NCBI GenBank assembly: GCA_947846985.1
Contig: CANTUZ010000001.1
Coordinates: 37,348,727 to 37,412,726 of the forward strand
Origin: Fratercula arctica
Taxonomy: Eukaryota > Chordata > Aves > Charadriiformes > Alcidae
Direction: 5' to 3'
Length of the DNA stretch: 64,000 nucleotides
Position 1 is the first letter of the stretch; every line of letters starts with the position of its first letter. Below, piece after piece: positions 1 to 11,880 of the stretch. The notes beneath the pieces are model-generated. The model searched no databases and was not told the origin of the DNA. It saw only the letters and a program-made list of their open reading frames with translations. The position numbers were made by a program, and so were the translations under genes.

Positions 1-1737
1 ACCCACATTTCACTTTTCCTCCAGCGCCTCTACTTGGCTTTCAACTTTCATTATCCTCATTAGAAACACATCCATATTTTTGCTTTCATCTTTTCCTTTA
101 AGGAGCTGAAGGATGACAAAACAGTTTTCAAAGGGAGCTGGGTCAGGAGCATAAGACATTTCTGATGAGATTTTTCTACCATGCAAAACAAGAGGAAACA
201 AACTAGACCTGAGTGAAATTAATAATTATTTTTCTTTTTACAAACTGTTTTCTGAGAAAACACAACTTTTTATGGAGCCTGGGGAGCAATTTGGGAAATA
301 TTTTGAAGAAAAAATTTACAGTAACTCCATAGTTCCAATGATAATTATACTTATTGTAAACTTCTGGGGCAGAGACCCTATATTCCTATATACCCTATTT
401 AGCTCATTGGATAGTTCTTATTTTCACAAAGGTGTCTTGAGAAGATCTTATTAAAATTGAGTAACTTCTACTTCCTACCAATAAGGCTAATAATTTTGTT
501 CATATGTCAAAACCTATTTGTAAAACTTGTCAATTTCTATCTCTAGCTATAATGAAAATGAAAGAAGAAAAGACATCCTATAAACTCTGAGCACATGAAG
601 CAATAAATAACCTTTTTCACGAGTCCTTTATAAACATGTTTTGTCAACTGTTTCACCAATTACAGCAGAGCTGTAAATCTACCAGCATGTGCTAGCTTCA
701 AGAATCTCTTCATCCAAGTGTGGAGCCAGAGATTTTTTTTTTTTTTTTTTTTTTTTTTGCATCACTCCTTATCTCAAGTAACATCTTTGCTACTGAAAAA
801 GTTAAGGAAATAATCTGCTTTTTTCAAAGAGAGAAAAAAAAATCTGCTTCATAAACACTAAAAATAAAATGTTGGAACTTTTTTAAAATGGCAAACCAAT
901 AAATTAAATCAAGAGCCAATAGAAAAATACATGCATGGGAAGTTTCCAAAGACAGATCTTATTCCCATAGAGTAGAGGCATGTAAACATATGTAAATCAG
1001 ATTTGTCTACTGCAAGACCTGTCCCAGAAAGTTTAAGGCATCTGTAGTACCAGGCAAAAGGTTGAAAAGCAGATTTACGAGCTTCAGATGCGGACTTCTG
1101 GATTTGTGTTTTCTATGGGTTCCATTTTATATACCTTCAGCCTCTTTATTTTTCTGTATCTGCCTCAAAATAGAAAACAGTTCAGCACTCCATTAACTAC
1201 ATTGCAGGTGCTTCTTGATTTTGAAATGCCTATGAGTAACCTGAGATACAAACCTTAATTCGGAATACCAGAAGTATTATATGATAGCAACTTTAGAAAC
1301 TCTCCAGTTCAAAGAGATTGTATTCAGTATGAGAAAAAAATAAATTAAATATACAGTGCAATGGGTAGCACATACAGGTTGCATGTTTTACACTCATATG
1401 TAGTTCTCCTGAAGACAATGGATCTGATTCCTTAGGTCACTTAAAGACAATGGTCTTTGAATTTTAATTATAACATAGGTTTTTACAGAAATTCCCCTAT
1501 TTCTCCTTCTATCCCAGGATTAGGGTCTTTATTATCTCCACAAAAATTACATCTGTGTCTTCAGTAATTTTCATGATGGCTATTGTCAAGTATACAACAG
1601 CTACTAGGTAATATACAGAAAAGAAAATAAATTACGGTATCACCAGAAGATATTTTCAAGTAGTTAAATAAAAAGGAGAAGAAAAATTAATAGCAACTGC
1701 ATATAAATAAGCTCCATAAGAATGAAAGAACAGTCTT
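1..1737. other. AT-rich unique sequence, no gene seen
   Basis: I see no recognisable coding exon, RNA gene or transposon here. The open frames are short and unlike any protein I know. The only clear landmark is a 26-base T run (733-758). The stretch ends where an ancient antisense CR1 relic begins. Confidence 0.6.
733..758. repeat. T26 homopolymer
   Basis: An uninterrupted run of 26 T. There is no adjoining retrotransposon 3' end in the right orientation, so I treat it as a simple repeat and not as a retroposon tail. Confidence 0.9.
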
Positions 1738-2432
1738 CCAGGGGTCATAACAATGGTCTATCTAGTCTAATGTCCTGCCTCTGGCTGTGGCCGTGAAAGA
1801 TGCTTATGGGAAAACTATAAGAAAATGGGGCAAGAATAAAGTGATACTTCTCTCCCATAAATCCTCCAAAATGCTCCAAATTCTCAGTCAATCATTTTCC
1901 ACTCTGCACATTTAGGACCATCCTTTGTTGCCCTTTTTTGACATCTTTGCTGAGAAGGAAGTATCGGGACTGTATGCAGCATTCAAGAGATAGGCATACT
2001 GTAGAACTTACACAGTGTCATAATTTGATTTCCCCTGTTTTAAAATTTCCAGTTTTAGTTTTGATCTGCATTTGACTATCGGATATGAAAAATGATCTGT
2101 AAAAAAGCCTGTTTCCTGGGTGTTTATAGCTGATTCGGTACCTATTTTTGTTTGCAAACTCAGAGTTGATTTTTCCCTTCATGTGCATTATTTTGTATTT
2201 ATTGATATTGAATTTCACCTACCTTCTTATTGGCAGCTCCATACTGTGATATCTTACTGCAGTTTCAGTCAATTTCAGTTTTGATCAAGCTGAAGAGCTA
2301 TATAACGGCACCGAAATTAATGATCTTGCTGTTCACCCCCTATCCTAAATTATATGAGTATTTAAGCTACATGGATCCAAGAACCAAGCCTTGTGGAATA
2401 ACTACATTTCCTTCCCCATTTTTGGAAATGAC
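1738..2432 (-). mobile_element. Ancient amniote CR1-type LINE, antisense, 3' part
   Basis: Read on the minus strand this is the 3' part of an old CR1-group LINE. Seen in the sequence: a minus-strand frame near 2367-2425 contains PQGLVLGS, matching reverse transcriptase motif B (PQGSVLGP) of the young CR1 at 48155. A second minus frame at 2018-2218 opens with MKFNINKYKIMH, matching [12 protein letters not shown] of the young copy at about 48350. Nearer the 3' end the plus-strand text at 1757-1790 (tctatctagtctaatgtcc) resembles the antisense 3' UTR of CR1 elements common in turtles and crocodilians; that match is from memory. Many stops and indels make it non-functional. It is more diverged than the avian CR1 copies, so it probably predates them. 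It abuts a sense-strand avian CR1 at about 2432. Confidence 0.75.
2018..2425 (-). pseudogene. Decayed CR1 reverse transcriptase fragment
   Basis: Two remnants of the ORF2 reverse transcriptase of the ancient CR1 lie here in different minus frames. The first (upstream in the minus sense) carries the motif B residues PQG-VLGS. The second carries the conserved MKFN-x-K-K-MH stretch that follows the catalytic motif in CR1 proteins. Between them the catalytic FADD motif cannot be read, and several stops interrupt the frame. I infer a long-dead copy with no product. Confidence 0.7.
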
Positions 2433-2961
2433 TAGGGAAGTGATTGTCCCCCTGTACTTGGCACTGATGAGGTTGCATCTCAAGTACTGTGTCTCACTAC
2501 AAGAAAGATATTGAGGTGCTGGAGCATGTCCAAAGAAGAGCAGTGAAGCCGGTGACTCTCTAGAGCACAAGACTTATGAGGAGCATACGGGAATTGGTGT
2601 TGTTTAGCCTGGAGAAAAGGAGGCTGAGGGGAAACTTTATCGTCCTCTACAACTACCTGAAAGGAGTTTGTAACAAGGGGGATGTTGGCTTCTTCTCCCG
2701 AATAAGGAGTGATATGGCCTCAAGTTGTGCAAGGGGAGGTTTAGATTGAATATTAGGAAAAAATTATTCGCCAGAAGGGTTGTCAAGCATTGGAACAGGC
2801 TGCCCAAGGAAGTAGCTGAGTCATCATCTCTGAAGTATTTAAAAATCTTGTTGATGTGGTGCTTAGCAATGGTTTAGTGGTTGGCTTGATAGTGCTTAGG
2901 TTTATGTTTGGATTCAATGATCTTAAAAGTCATTTCCAAAGTAAATGATTCTATGATTCTA
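2432..2961 (+). mobile_element. 5'-truncated avian CR1 (TTTAGTGGT tail type)
   Basis: A sense-strand CR1 3' fragment. It begins in the C-terminal region of ORF2 (Val-Pro-Leu-Tyr, then the TACAAGAAAGATATTGAGG phrase) and runs through the blocks homologous to [14 protein letters not shown] and HWNRLP. It ends in the 3' tail with two ATTCTATG-type units at 2943-2961. The last coding codons are followed by the ATGGTTTAGTGG phrase shared with the copies at 9270, 22886 and 52504. Frameshifts and stops break the frame. 5' truncation is normal for LINE insertions made by target-primed reverse transcription. Confidence 0.9.
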
Positions 2962-3126
2962 CTTTTTTATTTCCACTCTGTAACCTATTATTAGTCATGA
3001 AAATCCCTCTTACTTATTGATAACTTTGTTTCTTTAAGAATCAAAGGTGAAGGATCTACTTGATAACTTCTTGAAAATCCATGTAGGGTGTTTCAAGCAG
3101 ATAACATGTACATGCTTACTGACATT

Positions 3127-3184
3127 AAAAAAAAAAAAAAAAAACAAAACCAAAAAACAAGCAAACAAAAAAAAATCAAAAAAC
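3127..3184. repeat. A-rich low-complexity tract
   Basis: An A18 run followed by interrupted A/C text of the (AAAAAC)n type. Simple sequence with no attached element recognised. Confidence 0.85.
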
Positions 3185-3745
3185 ATCTACTGCATTTGTG
3201 AATCACAGACTTCCTTCTACAAATGTCTTGTTTAGTCATAGTTTCATATTACCATTTATAGTATGCATATTAATGTGTCTATGAATGATATTATTTAACA
3301 TATTTCCTTTAATATTTGCCTGAAATGGCAGTCAGACATAAAAATTGTTTATTTCCCAGATGCTTTTTGTGTCCTTTAGAAAACAGTCATTACATTAATT
3401 TATTCATCTGATACTAAAGCTGATGTAAGCAGTAAGCTATCTGCCACAAACAGGATCAGCAACATAATATTTGATTTCCTTTGAAACTCTTGGGCAAAAG
3501 TCATTTCATCCTGACAATACGTAGCTATTAATTTGTTCTAAAACCTTTTATACTGACACTTTTGGGTCAATTCCTTACACTTGACACCATAAAGAGAAAA
3601 ACTTCCATAATAGCCATCATTGTTAATACCAATGCAGAGTATTCATTTAACTTCGATGCCGTGGCCTTATCTTCTGATATTGTTCCTTTTATTCATCAAT
3701 CTTATGTTGGCTATACAAATTCTTCGGCAGGGTTTCTGCTTCTGA

Positions 3746-3751
<6 letters not shown>

Positions 3752-3789
<38 letters not shown>
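3752..3789. repeat. (TA)19 microsatellite
   Basis: Nineteen uninterrupted TA units. Such a perfect long dinucleotide repeat is likely to be length-polymorphic. It can form a cruciform or unwind easily. Confidence 0.95.
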
Positions 3790-3794
<5 letters not shown>

Positions 3795-4121
3795 TATTTT
3801 TATGCTGTTAGCAAATTGCTCCACAAGATCTTTTTTGGCCTGCCTTATTGTGTACTTAAGTTTACCTTGCCAAAGTCTAGACTACCTTCTCTCATCTTTT
3901 AGACACAGCTTCTGCTCTTCACTTTTAATCATTTCCCCACCCTTCTTGTTGAAACAGAACCATTGGCAGCCAGGAATTCATGGGTCATAGAACCAGAAAC
4001 AAAACATACAAGAAGGGCTTGAATCTAGCTCAGCAGAAATAGGAGCAAATGAGCTTCTGATCTTTTCTTCTAGGACTGTTCTACTTTTCCCTTGTGGTGA
4101 TCTAATGTAAAATGCATACAC

Positions 4122-4320
4122 TCTGCCAGAAGCAGGATCTAGAACCCAAGTCTGTCTTCATCCAGGTGAGGGCTGGGCTCTCTTCTAGCCCTCTGATTCT
4201 TCTGGCCTCGTTGCTTAGCAAGTTGATGGTCACCTCTTCATTTCAGAAATGCCCAGGGCCATTATCAGCACCTTCTGGCAGAGACACTTAACCTCTCTCA
4301 AGACTTAAAATGAAGACCTT
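4122..4320. repeat. Possible ancient SINE-like (MIR/tRNA-related) relic
   Basis: 4127-4146 (gaagcaggatctagaaccca) resembles an antisense tRNA B box as seen in old amniote SINE-type repeats. 4276-4313 contains cacttaacctctct, which resembles the core of MIR. Both resemblances are from memory and the fragments are short. The two halves suggest opposite orientations, which weakens a single-element reading. Confidence 0.25.
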
Positions 4321-4331
4321 GCATCTCTGAG

Positions 4332-4896
4332 TGTACTGGTTTTGGCTGGGATAATATTCTTCATAGTAGCGTGTATGGTGCTGTGTTTTGGATTTGTGAC
4401 CAAAACAGTGTTGATAACAGACAAATAGTTTAGCTATTGCTGAGCAGTGCTATCTCAGAGTCAAGGCCTCTGCTGTTTCTCACACTTCTCCACCAGTGAG
4501 TAGCCTGGGGGTGCACAAGATGTTGAGAGGGGACACTTACCCCAACTGACCAAAGGGATATCCCATAGCATACGACATTGTGCTCAGCAGTAAAAGCTGG
4601 GGGAAGTAGGAGGAAAGGGGGATGTTTGGAATTACTAGCTTTTGGCTTCCCAAGTAACCATTACATGTGATGGAGCCCTGCTTTCCTGGAGATGGCCTGC
4701 TGATGGGAAGTGGTGAATGAATTTCTTATTTTGCATTGCTTGCGTGCACAGCTTTTCCTTTACCTATTAAACTGTCTTTATCTCAACCCATAAGTTTTCT
4801 TGCTTTTGCCCTTCCAATTCTATACCTCATCCCACTGGCAGGGACGGAGCGACTGGCCAGTGGGGCTGAACTCTTTGCCAGTGTTAAACCACAACA
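4332..4896 (+). mobile_element. Solo LTR of an avian endogenous retrovirus
   Basis: A 565-base block starting TGTACTGGTTTTGGCTGGG and ending AAACCACAACA, so it has the TG...CA ends of a retroviral LTR. I recognise it as an LTR very abundant in neoavian birds; the exact family name (ERVK- or ERVL-like) I cannot fix. The TATA region is degraded (agtaaaa at 4588-4594). A polyadenylation signal variant attaaa lies at 4766-4771, followed by a T-rich stretch expected around the R/U5 boundary. No primer-binding site or gag/pol sequence follows, so this is a solo LTR left by recombination between two LTRs. I cannot see a clear target-site duplication: flanks are tctgag and cgggac. Confidence 0.85.
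4766..4771 (+). promoter_or_regulatory. LTR polyadenylation signal (ATTAAA)
   Basis: ATTAAA inside the solo LTR, at the place where the R region would end. It could still terminate plus-strand transcripts that cross the LTR; there is no direct evidence for use. Confidence 0.5.
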
Positions 4897-5626
4897 CGGG
4901 ACAAAAGTTCTGTCATATTAGTAAGTGCAGGGCAGGCCCAAATTTTAATACAAATATAGAGTTAGAGACAAGGCTTGTTCATGCATGGGGAAACTTAGTT
5001 TATTCTCCATTTAATATTTCTAGGTAGGATTTAAGAAGTGGGGTGTATAGTGATGATGAAAGTAAGTGTTCATAATCACTGAATTTTCTAGGTACAAGGG
5101 CTCTGTCTATGCCAATTAAAAAATGTCTGGCACTTGAGCACTGGCACAGATACTCTGCACAGTAAATTTAGTACTTAAGTTTTTACTGATTTTTTTATTT
5201 CTGCCTGTTTTGTTTATTATTATTTATGTTGCCTATACTTTTTACAAATATTGTTGCTACTTAGTCCTGTACTGTTAATTTTTACATGATGCAGTTTGCA
5301 TACCTTCTGCTTTTTTACATCTAACCTTTCATTTTTCATTTCATGTGCTAGTGTGCGTAACAGCACAACTAAAAACTTTTAATATTGGACCATCTTTGCA
5401 TAAATGACCAATCCCTTATTTTTTACTAGTAAAGGAGCAATCAAGGCAAAGAACTCCACATCTCTGTAATGAAAGGAAAGAATGAATGAATGCTGTCTGG
5501 TATAAGTATGTCAGAGAGCCTCTGCTTGTGTTAAGAAAAAACTTGGTTGTAGACAATGATACGAGAGAAAAAGAGTGAAAACTCCAGTAAAGGTATTAAC
5601 AACTACTTAAATCATCAAAATCTTAG

Positions 5627-5670
5627 TCCCCTTGGCACAAGTTATGACCCCTTGGTCATAACTAAGGGGA
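5627..5670. repeat. Nested inverted repeat (hairpin)
   Basis: Inner perfect 9-bp arms gttatgacc (5641-5649) and ggtcataac (5654-5662) flank a CCTT loop. Outer arms tcccctt (5627-5633) and aagggga (5664-5670) also pair, with an unpaired left segment between. The octamer ccccttgg occurs twice within it. Confidence 0.8.
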
Positions 5671-8303
5671 ACCCAGCTTCCAAGTTCCCGTCCCAAGAAA
5701 TCAATGCTGTAAGAGCAGAAATTATCAGACTGATAACTATGGGCATCATTTTAGTCCTGTTCTGTGCTTCTGTTCAGGTGACTGACAAGTTATTAGATTA
5801 CATCTTCAGTGCCACTGGCTGGAGAGGCTTGGCAAAACAGCCTGTGCAGGAGCTGAGAAACACAGATTGGATGTTTTCCAGTAGTACGAGCTGTTTGTTT
5901 CTTGTTTTATGACTTGGCTTGATCTGCTTTGTACTCTTACGTTTTGATAGATTGCCACAGTTTTTATTTATCTCATAACATTGTGTGGCTATAAGTATGA
6001 TTTTGAAGCAAAGATGACTTATATTGGGAAAATTATCTCCTTTGGGAGTTGTGAACACACTATATAGTGGATTCATTTAAGGTGCCTGTCAACCTAGGAG
6101 AAGACATCTCTAGAACTAAAGGGTGTAGTTTGCTTTCCCACTGCAAGCAGTGTCAGTGAAGTGAAATGGCCTCAGATCACCCTCCTTTCATCACTCTAAT
6201 CCTTAGCTAATCTTTTTGATGCATATCTTTTTTTCTACACATTTTAAAAATAGAACAACAAACTATGCAAAAGTCTTTCTTGTCTTTTAAATCTGTCATT
6301 CTCCAGAAAGCTAAATGCTAGCATTGATGTACAGTCAAATCCTGCAGTGAATTCTGATGTGCCTGTATCAGTGTTTCAGATTGGATCAAAAGCTTTTTTT
6401 TAAACATTGTGTAACATGTACTAAATAGGCATCAGGTCTTCAGACCAACTGCTTTGCTCTCCTTATCTTCTTGTAGCGGTGCAGACTTAGTCATTTAGAT
6501 GTTATCATTGCGGATGTATTAACGTGCCCTTTAGTAGCCAAACCCCTCTTCCTGACAAAACAAGTGAAAAAATTTAACCATGACAGATTCAAAATCTTTG
6601 AACGGATTATGTCAAGTTTTATTACATAACAACTCTACTAAAATTCAAATATATAATAAAGTTATTGTGATATAACATAGCTGGTAGAAGTCTATACAAA
6701 CACACAGCATGATTAGATCAACATTTTTGTCTATAGCTACAACAGGCTTAATGTTGTATAATTCTGCATCCCTCCTGGAATCCAAATATGAAAAGAAAAG
6801 TATAAAACCCCTAAATTCAAAATAACATGCTTGTATATTGTCCTGATATATGTACTATTGTGCTAAAGAAATTTTTTTTTTTTTGCTTCCGTTTACATTT
6901 TAAAATACATATAAAAAACCAATTCAATCTAATATATAATAGTATGTTCCAGCCCTTGAAGCATCAACCAAAAATATATCTCAGTATTTACATTCTACAA
7001 AAAGCATGTAATTAACTTACTCTTCATTTTGTTATGATTGTCAGTGCTCTTTTACCATCCATAATTCTTTGACTTTTTAATAAGCATAATTTTATTGCTG
7101 CTTGCCATTAAAATAGCTTAGATTTTCTAAGCTTTGCTTCTCAGAATCATGTAAGTTATCTAGCCAATAAAGTACATTTATCTATGGTGAGAATAGTATA
7201 ATAAACTTTTTGGTAGTGTTATAAGGAATTCTTATTTTCCAATACAAATTACTTCCTTAAATTATTTCAGAAAGTAAATGGTTTTAATATTTATCTTTCA
7301 AACCATGCAGTTTTCTAAATAGCTTTGTTCTTCTGCAAGTGCTAGATACTCTGTCCAAACCCTCTGCTCTTTGGTAGCCTGATACAACAACTATGCAGTT
7401 ATTCAGAACTCAGAAGCACCCTAGCTTCACTAATATTCTTTAACTGCATAAAATAGTACTGCCTGCAAACATTTCACACAGTCTATCAATCAATCCTACT
7501 TACTTTTATAAAGCGTCCTTCATGGAAAAATCTGAAGCACAATGCAAATTCAATATAAAACCAGATGCAATAAATATTTAGAAGGATATATCAAATACAA
7601 TGTTAACTCTGCCTTACAAGTGGACAATAATTTTGATGTTTTCATGTACACCTACACCACATCAATGTCAAACAGGAAGGGGAAAAGGAAGGAATTTATC
7701 AGATTATATTTTAAAATTTCTAAATTCTTGGTTTAGACCTGACCAAAAAGAAAACAGCCCCAACTGAATACTGAACTCTTTACGAGTAGACACAGTAACA
7801 ACATAGTTAGTGCTGTATAATCAAGACTTCTAATGAAAGTTCAATAACACCAAGGTCATAGTCATTATTTGAGGGAGTTAAAAGAGCTGCCACTTGCAGA
7901 TATCAGCGTGGATTATACTTGAGATATCCATGTTGAAGAACCAATCAATAGCAACTCAGTTTTATCTCTCTTAAATTCAAGAAATTTTGAAGACATGCAT
8001 GCATGCACAAGCAATTACACAAATCATCAAGCAGCTTCCCAGGACTGCAAAGACTGGAACAAATGTTCCAGTGTGCTATGAGCACACATATGACACACTA
8101 GACCATGACAATGAATAGAATTATTCTGTGGAAACGAACAAATATAAAGCAAAAGAGAACCCCAGGGTGATGGTGAGAGGCAGTGGGAAAGAACACAAAC
8201 TCTGAAATTAAAAAAAAAGTTATAGAGTTTAGTTTAAACATTAATTCCTTAGACCAACAAACTGAATCTGCCAAAAGGAAAATCTAAACCAGGACAACTT
8301 TGG

Positions 8304-8350
8304 TTTTTTTTTTTTTTTTTGTTTTGTTTTGTTTTGTTTGGTTTTTTTTA
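8304..8350. repeat. T17 and (GTTTT)n microsatellite
   Basis: A T17 run is followed by (GTTTT)-type pentanucleotide units and then more T. It generates a low-complexity open frame on the minus strand that should not be read as protein. Confidence 0.9.
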
Positions 8351-9269
8351 AATTCTGGTCATTAGTATGATAAATAGAAGGAAGCAAAAAAGGAAGGAAA
8401 AAAATATTTACCTCGAAAGTAAACAAGTACCTACACTGTAGATCCAAAAAATACCAGATTGATGAACTTCTTGAACACCACAATTAAAAAAGGCCTAATG
8501 ATTAAAATATTGCAGATACTCTGCTGCACAAATCTTCTTTGCTCTTTTAACTACCTTTTATCATTTAAAGGCTTGAAGAATGAAGAAATCAGTTCCTCTG
8601 GATATACATTAAGAACTTTAATGCTGAAATTCTGTGGCTTTCACTATGGAGGTCAGGCTAGTCAATAATGATTGGGCCCATTGGCTCTATGAAGTAAAAC
8701 TAAGATAGATGCACTAGGTAAAAAAATACAACTAATTCATAGACAATAAAGTTATTCCGTTGATAAGAATATTCCGAGTACTGTAATGTACAATTTTGAA
8801 AGCACCTGGCTCCTGACCTATCTGGCTGTCATATTTTACAGTCCAGTCTTGGAAGCAATAAGCAGGGTTGTTAGAAAGTACTAACAGGATTTGGATCTTG
8901 TTCAGACCTCTCAAGCAGTGGGGAACTTTTCCAGACTTCTTAAAAATTATTTCCTTTCAGAGATGGGAGAAGAGTGGCAGCAGGTAGCAGAGCTGCTCAG
9001 GTCTGGTACCTATAAAACTTATATCTAAGGCTACCACTAACATGATTTAGCTGTGCGGTATCTTCCCTCAGCCTGAAAACCAGATACGATGCTGACTGCA
9101 TCACTTTGTGTGGGACAGGAGCTATAGACATTGCCTTATCTTAACCACTTTACATTGTGATCTTCTTAGATCCATAAGAGCTTTATATTACATTTTGTGG
9201 TGATATTCTCAGGGCTTATTCTTGCAGTGATACCCTGCATGTAAACTGTGAAAACGCTGAAGAGAAAGG

Positions 9270-9730
9270 GCCGAAGTTTTGGTTGTGTCCAAAGAAGGGC
9301 AAAAAAATCTGGTGAAGGGTCTACAGAACAAGTTTCATGAGGGAAATGGGGTTATTTAGTCTGGAGAAAAGGAGGCTCAGGGGAGACCTTATGGATTTCT
9401 ACAACCACCTGAAAGGAGGTTGTAGTAAGGTGGGTGTCAGCCTCTTTTCCCAAGTAACAGCTTATAGGATGAGAGGAAATGGCCTCAGGTTGCATCAGGG
9501 AAGGTTTACATTGGATATTACGAAAAATTTTGTCACTGAAAGGGTTGTCAAACATTGGAACAGGCTGCCCACGGAAGTGGTTGAGTCAACATCCCTGGAG
9601 ATATTTAAAAGATGTGTAGACGCGGTGCTTAGGGACATGGTTTAGTGGTGGGCTTAAAAGTGTCAGGTTAAAGGTTGGACCCTATGATCTTAAGGGTCCT
9701 TTCCAACCTAAATGATTCTATGACTCTATG
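9270..9730 (+). mobile_element. 5'-truncated avian CR1 (TTTAGTGGT tail type)
   Basis: A sense CR1 3' fragment with the ORF2 C-terminal blocks [12 protein letters not shown] and HWNRLP, open as 102 codons from 9337 to 9645. The 3' UTR contains ATGGTTTAGTGG and ends with TGATTCTATGACTCTATG at 9713-9730. Close to the 5' end, gaagttttggttgtgtccaa appears to join two normally separated parts of the CR1 sequence, so a small internal deletion is likely. Confidence 0.9.
9337..9645 (+). pseudogene. CR1 ORF2 C-terminal fragment
   Basis: The open frame covers about the last 100 residues of the CR1 ORF2 protein, downstream of the reverse transcriptase core, a region of unassigned function. It lacks the endonuclease and all reverse transcriptase motifs. 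It is open because the insertion is fairly young or by chance, not because it encodes a host protein. Confidence 0.85.
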
Positions 9731-11862
9731 AAGTTTTCTCTCTCCCTACAGCTAGCCATATAAACAGAATAATATAATTTAATTGTTGTGAAGGGTTTAC
9801 TTTTCTTAAGTTATCAACCAAGTCTCATCTGCTTCCTGCAGAATGTTAAGAAGATCTTTTTAGTCTCAGGACCAGTCACAGATATGTTTTCTAAAATTCA
9901 AGCTATTCAAGAAACAATGAAAATATACAAGCAGGAAATGTTACGCAATGTATTTTTCAGGATATGCAGCACAGTCTTAAGGCACATATACATACAAAAG
10001 CTGTAAATGTTCTGAGACTTGTAATTAAAATATCAACATATTAAAGCACTAGAAATAGTAGCTTCATGGGCACTGCCTCTAAAATAGGACAGAATTTTAC
10101 ATGACTGATGCAGCAATATCAACGCTGAATAATTCTTAGATAGTGCTGGCATTCAAATATTAAAAAACAAAATTTTCTTAGAAGAGGGTTATCTTCTCCT
10201 ATTTGCATTCTGATTAGAAATCTAATGTCTTCATTAGTCACAGATATCCTGTTCTATAATATTAAGGAAATCCAACATTAAAAATATGTATTTTGGAGTC
10301 AATCCAGCAGTGTTATGCAACAATAGCAGTGCAAAAAATGGATCTTATATTCTAAATAATTCCACTGCTGGAACATGGGGGTTTTATTTTTTTGAACAAA
10401 TGCTGTAGAAAGAGGCAAAAAGAAACCCACAGCTCTGAATTTGTTCTGACTTTTTCCACTGATTTCTTTTCAGTCAAATATTCATGTTTATATGCTCTGA
10501 AGACTTTAACATAATTCACCTTAATTAACATATTTTTATTCTGCTATTTGATGATTCCTAAATTAAAAATTTAAACAAGCTAACACAGAAAATCCTTTCA
10601 TGGTAAACAAGCACCATTGCTGCTGGCAAGCTGAGGCCCTTGAAGCATCCCCCTTGAAGCTGTGTATGCCTTGAAGGTGCCCATCTGGTTGTTCAGCCTC
10701 TTCTTAAGAAAAGAATTCATGTCTTCTCCCAAGGGGAGCCATTTTGAGTTGTTAACAGCTTTAGAGTAATTTCCTCATTAAGTAAGAATGTAACCTGGTC
10801 AGAATCCTTTGTGAGGCAATAACTGTTAAGTTAAAATTCAGGAAGATGTTTAGTTAATATCTTGGTAAAATGGGGATTGAATGGCTGAGGTGTTTGGTAA
10901 CAGGACACTAGATATTTCATTGCAAGGCCAAACAATTTAAGATGGTTGTGAACAAAAACTCATTAGCATCTAATAAGCATTCAGTGACATTACTACATTA
11001 CATTTGCAGGGTGTTTGAAGTTGCAACATGATGTAAAATGGAGCAGTTACCAGTCCAGAAATTTATCATGTAATGATAGATTTAAGCACTTATTGCGCCC
11101 TACTGCTATTAGTAAGACTCCAAGTGGATGGCAAATGCAAATTGGGAGATTAAAGTGTGAAAAAAGGGGAAAAAAACCAAACCACAATTTAAATCCCAGA
11201 ATAAGAATAGATGGGGAACTATTAGAGTTACTTTAAATTAATTACTCCATGAGAAAAACATATGTAAAGATTTAGTTGTATTTGTCAAACCAGTCCCAGC
11301 AGGACTGATATTCCTAGAACGAGCCCATTTCATGCCATTTTGGCACAACCAAGGACAGAAGGAATACGGAAACAGAACTACAGCCTTTCTAAAAGGTCCC
11401 TTTGTACCAGCATGTAGGCAAGGCTGAGTGAGGGAAGCTTGTTGGCCATTCTCTACCTGTACTACATCTATAATTCAAAAAGAGAAGTTCCATCTGCAGG
11501 GCCATCCATCTAGTGTAGCGTAGAAGCATTAAATTCAGAATGAAACATTAAAACACAATCAGAAGGCGAGCACTGAACCCCAAGGCAAAACAGGAGTAGC
11601 ATAGTCCTTATGGACATGTAGAGTACACTAGTTTGCCCTCAAAATGAGCCAGAACAAACCTTTATTCTAAAGGCTAACACATGACTTGTAGGAGAAGAGA
11701 GACAAGACATAACAAAATCTCTAATTGCTGTTAAACACAGGCATTGAACTCCACTGCATTTCTGTTTCATGGGGATTGAATCCAGAAGTAACAAACAGGT
11801 GACCTTAAGTTCTGTTTTTTAATTTTCTTCTGTGGCCTTTGTAATATATGTTTGAGCATCTC

Positions 11863-11880
11863 TTTTTTTTTTTTTTTTTT
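11863..11880. repeat. T18 homopolymer
   Basis: Uninterrupted T run with no adjoining element. Confidence 0.9.

Larger units (their letters stand above)
2962..4121. other. AT-rich spacer with simple repeats
   Basis: No gene is recognised. It contains an A-rich low-complexity tract (3127-3184) and a long TA dinucleotide repeat (3752-3789). A 142-codon open frame at 3562-3990 runs straight through the TA repeat as alternating Tyr-Ile and has no other coding signature. Confidence 0.6.
4897..9269. other. AT-rich unique sequence, no gene seen
   Basis: No exon, RNA gene or recognisable transposon. Landmarks are a nested hairpin at 5627-5670 and a T/GTTTT microsatellite at 8304-8350. A 118-codon open frame (5556-5912, +) overlaps the hairpin and has no recognisable domain. 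Confidence 0.55.

Noticed and set aside
3562..3990. 142-codon frame with a Tyr-Ile repeat
   Set aside because: The repeat is just translation of (TA)19; the rest is not protein-like.
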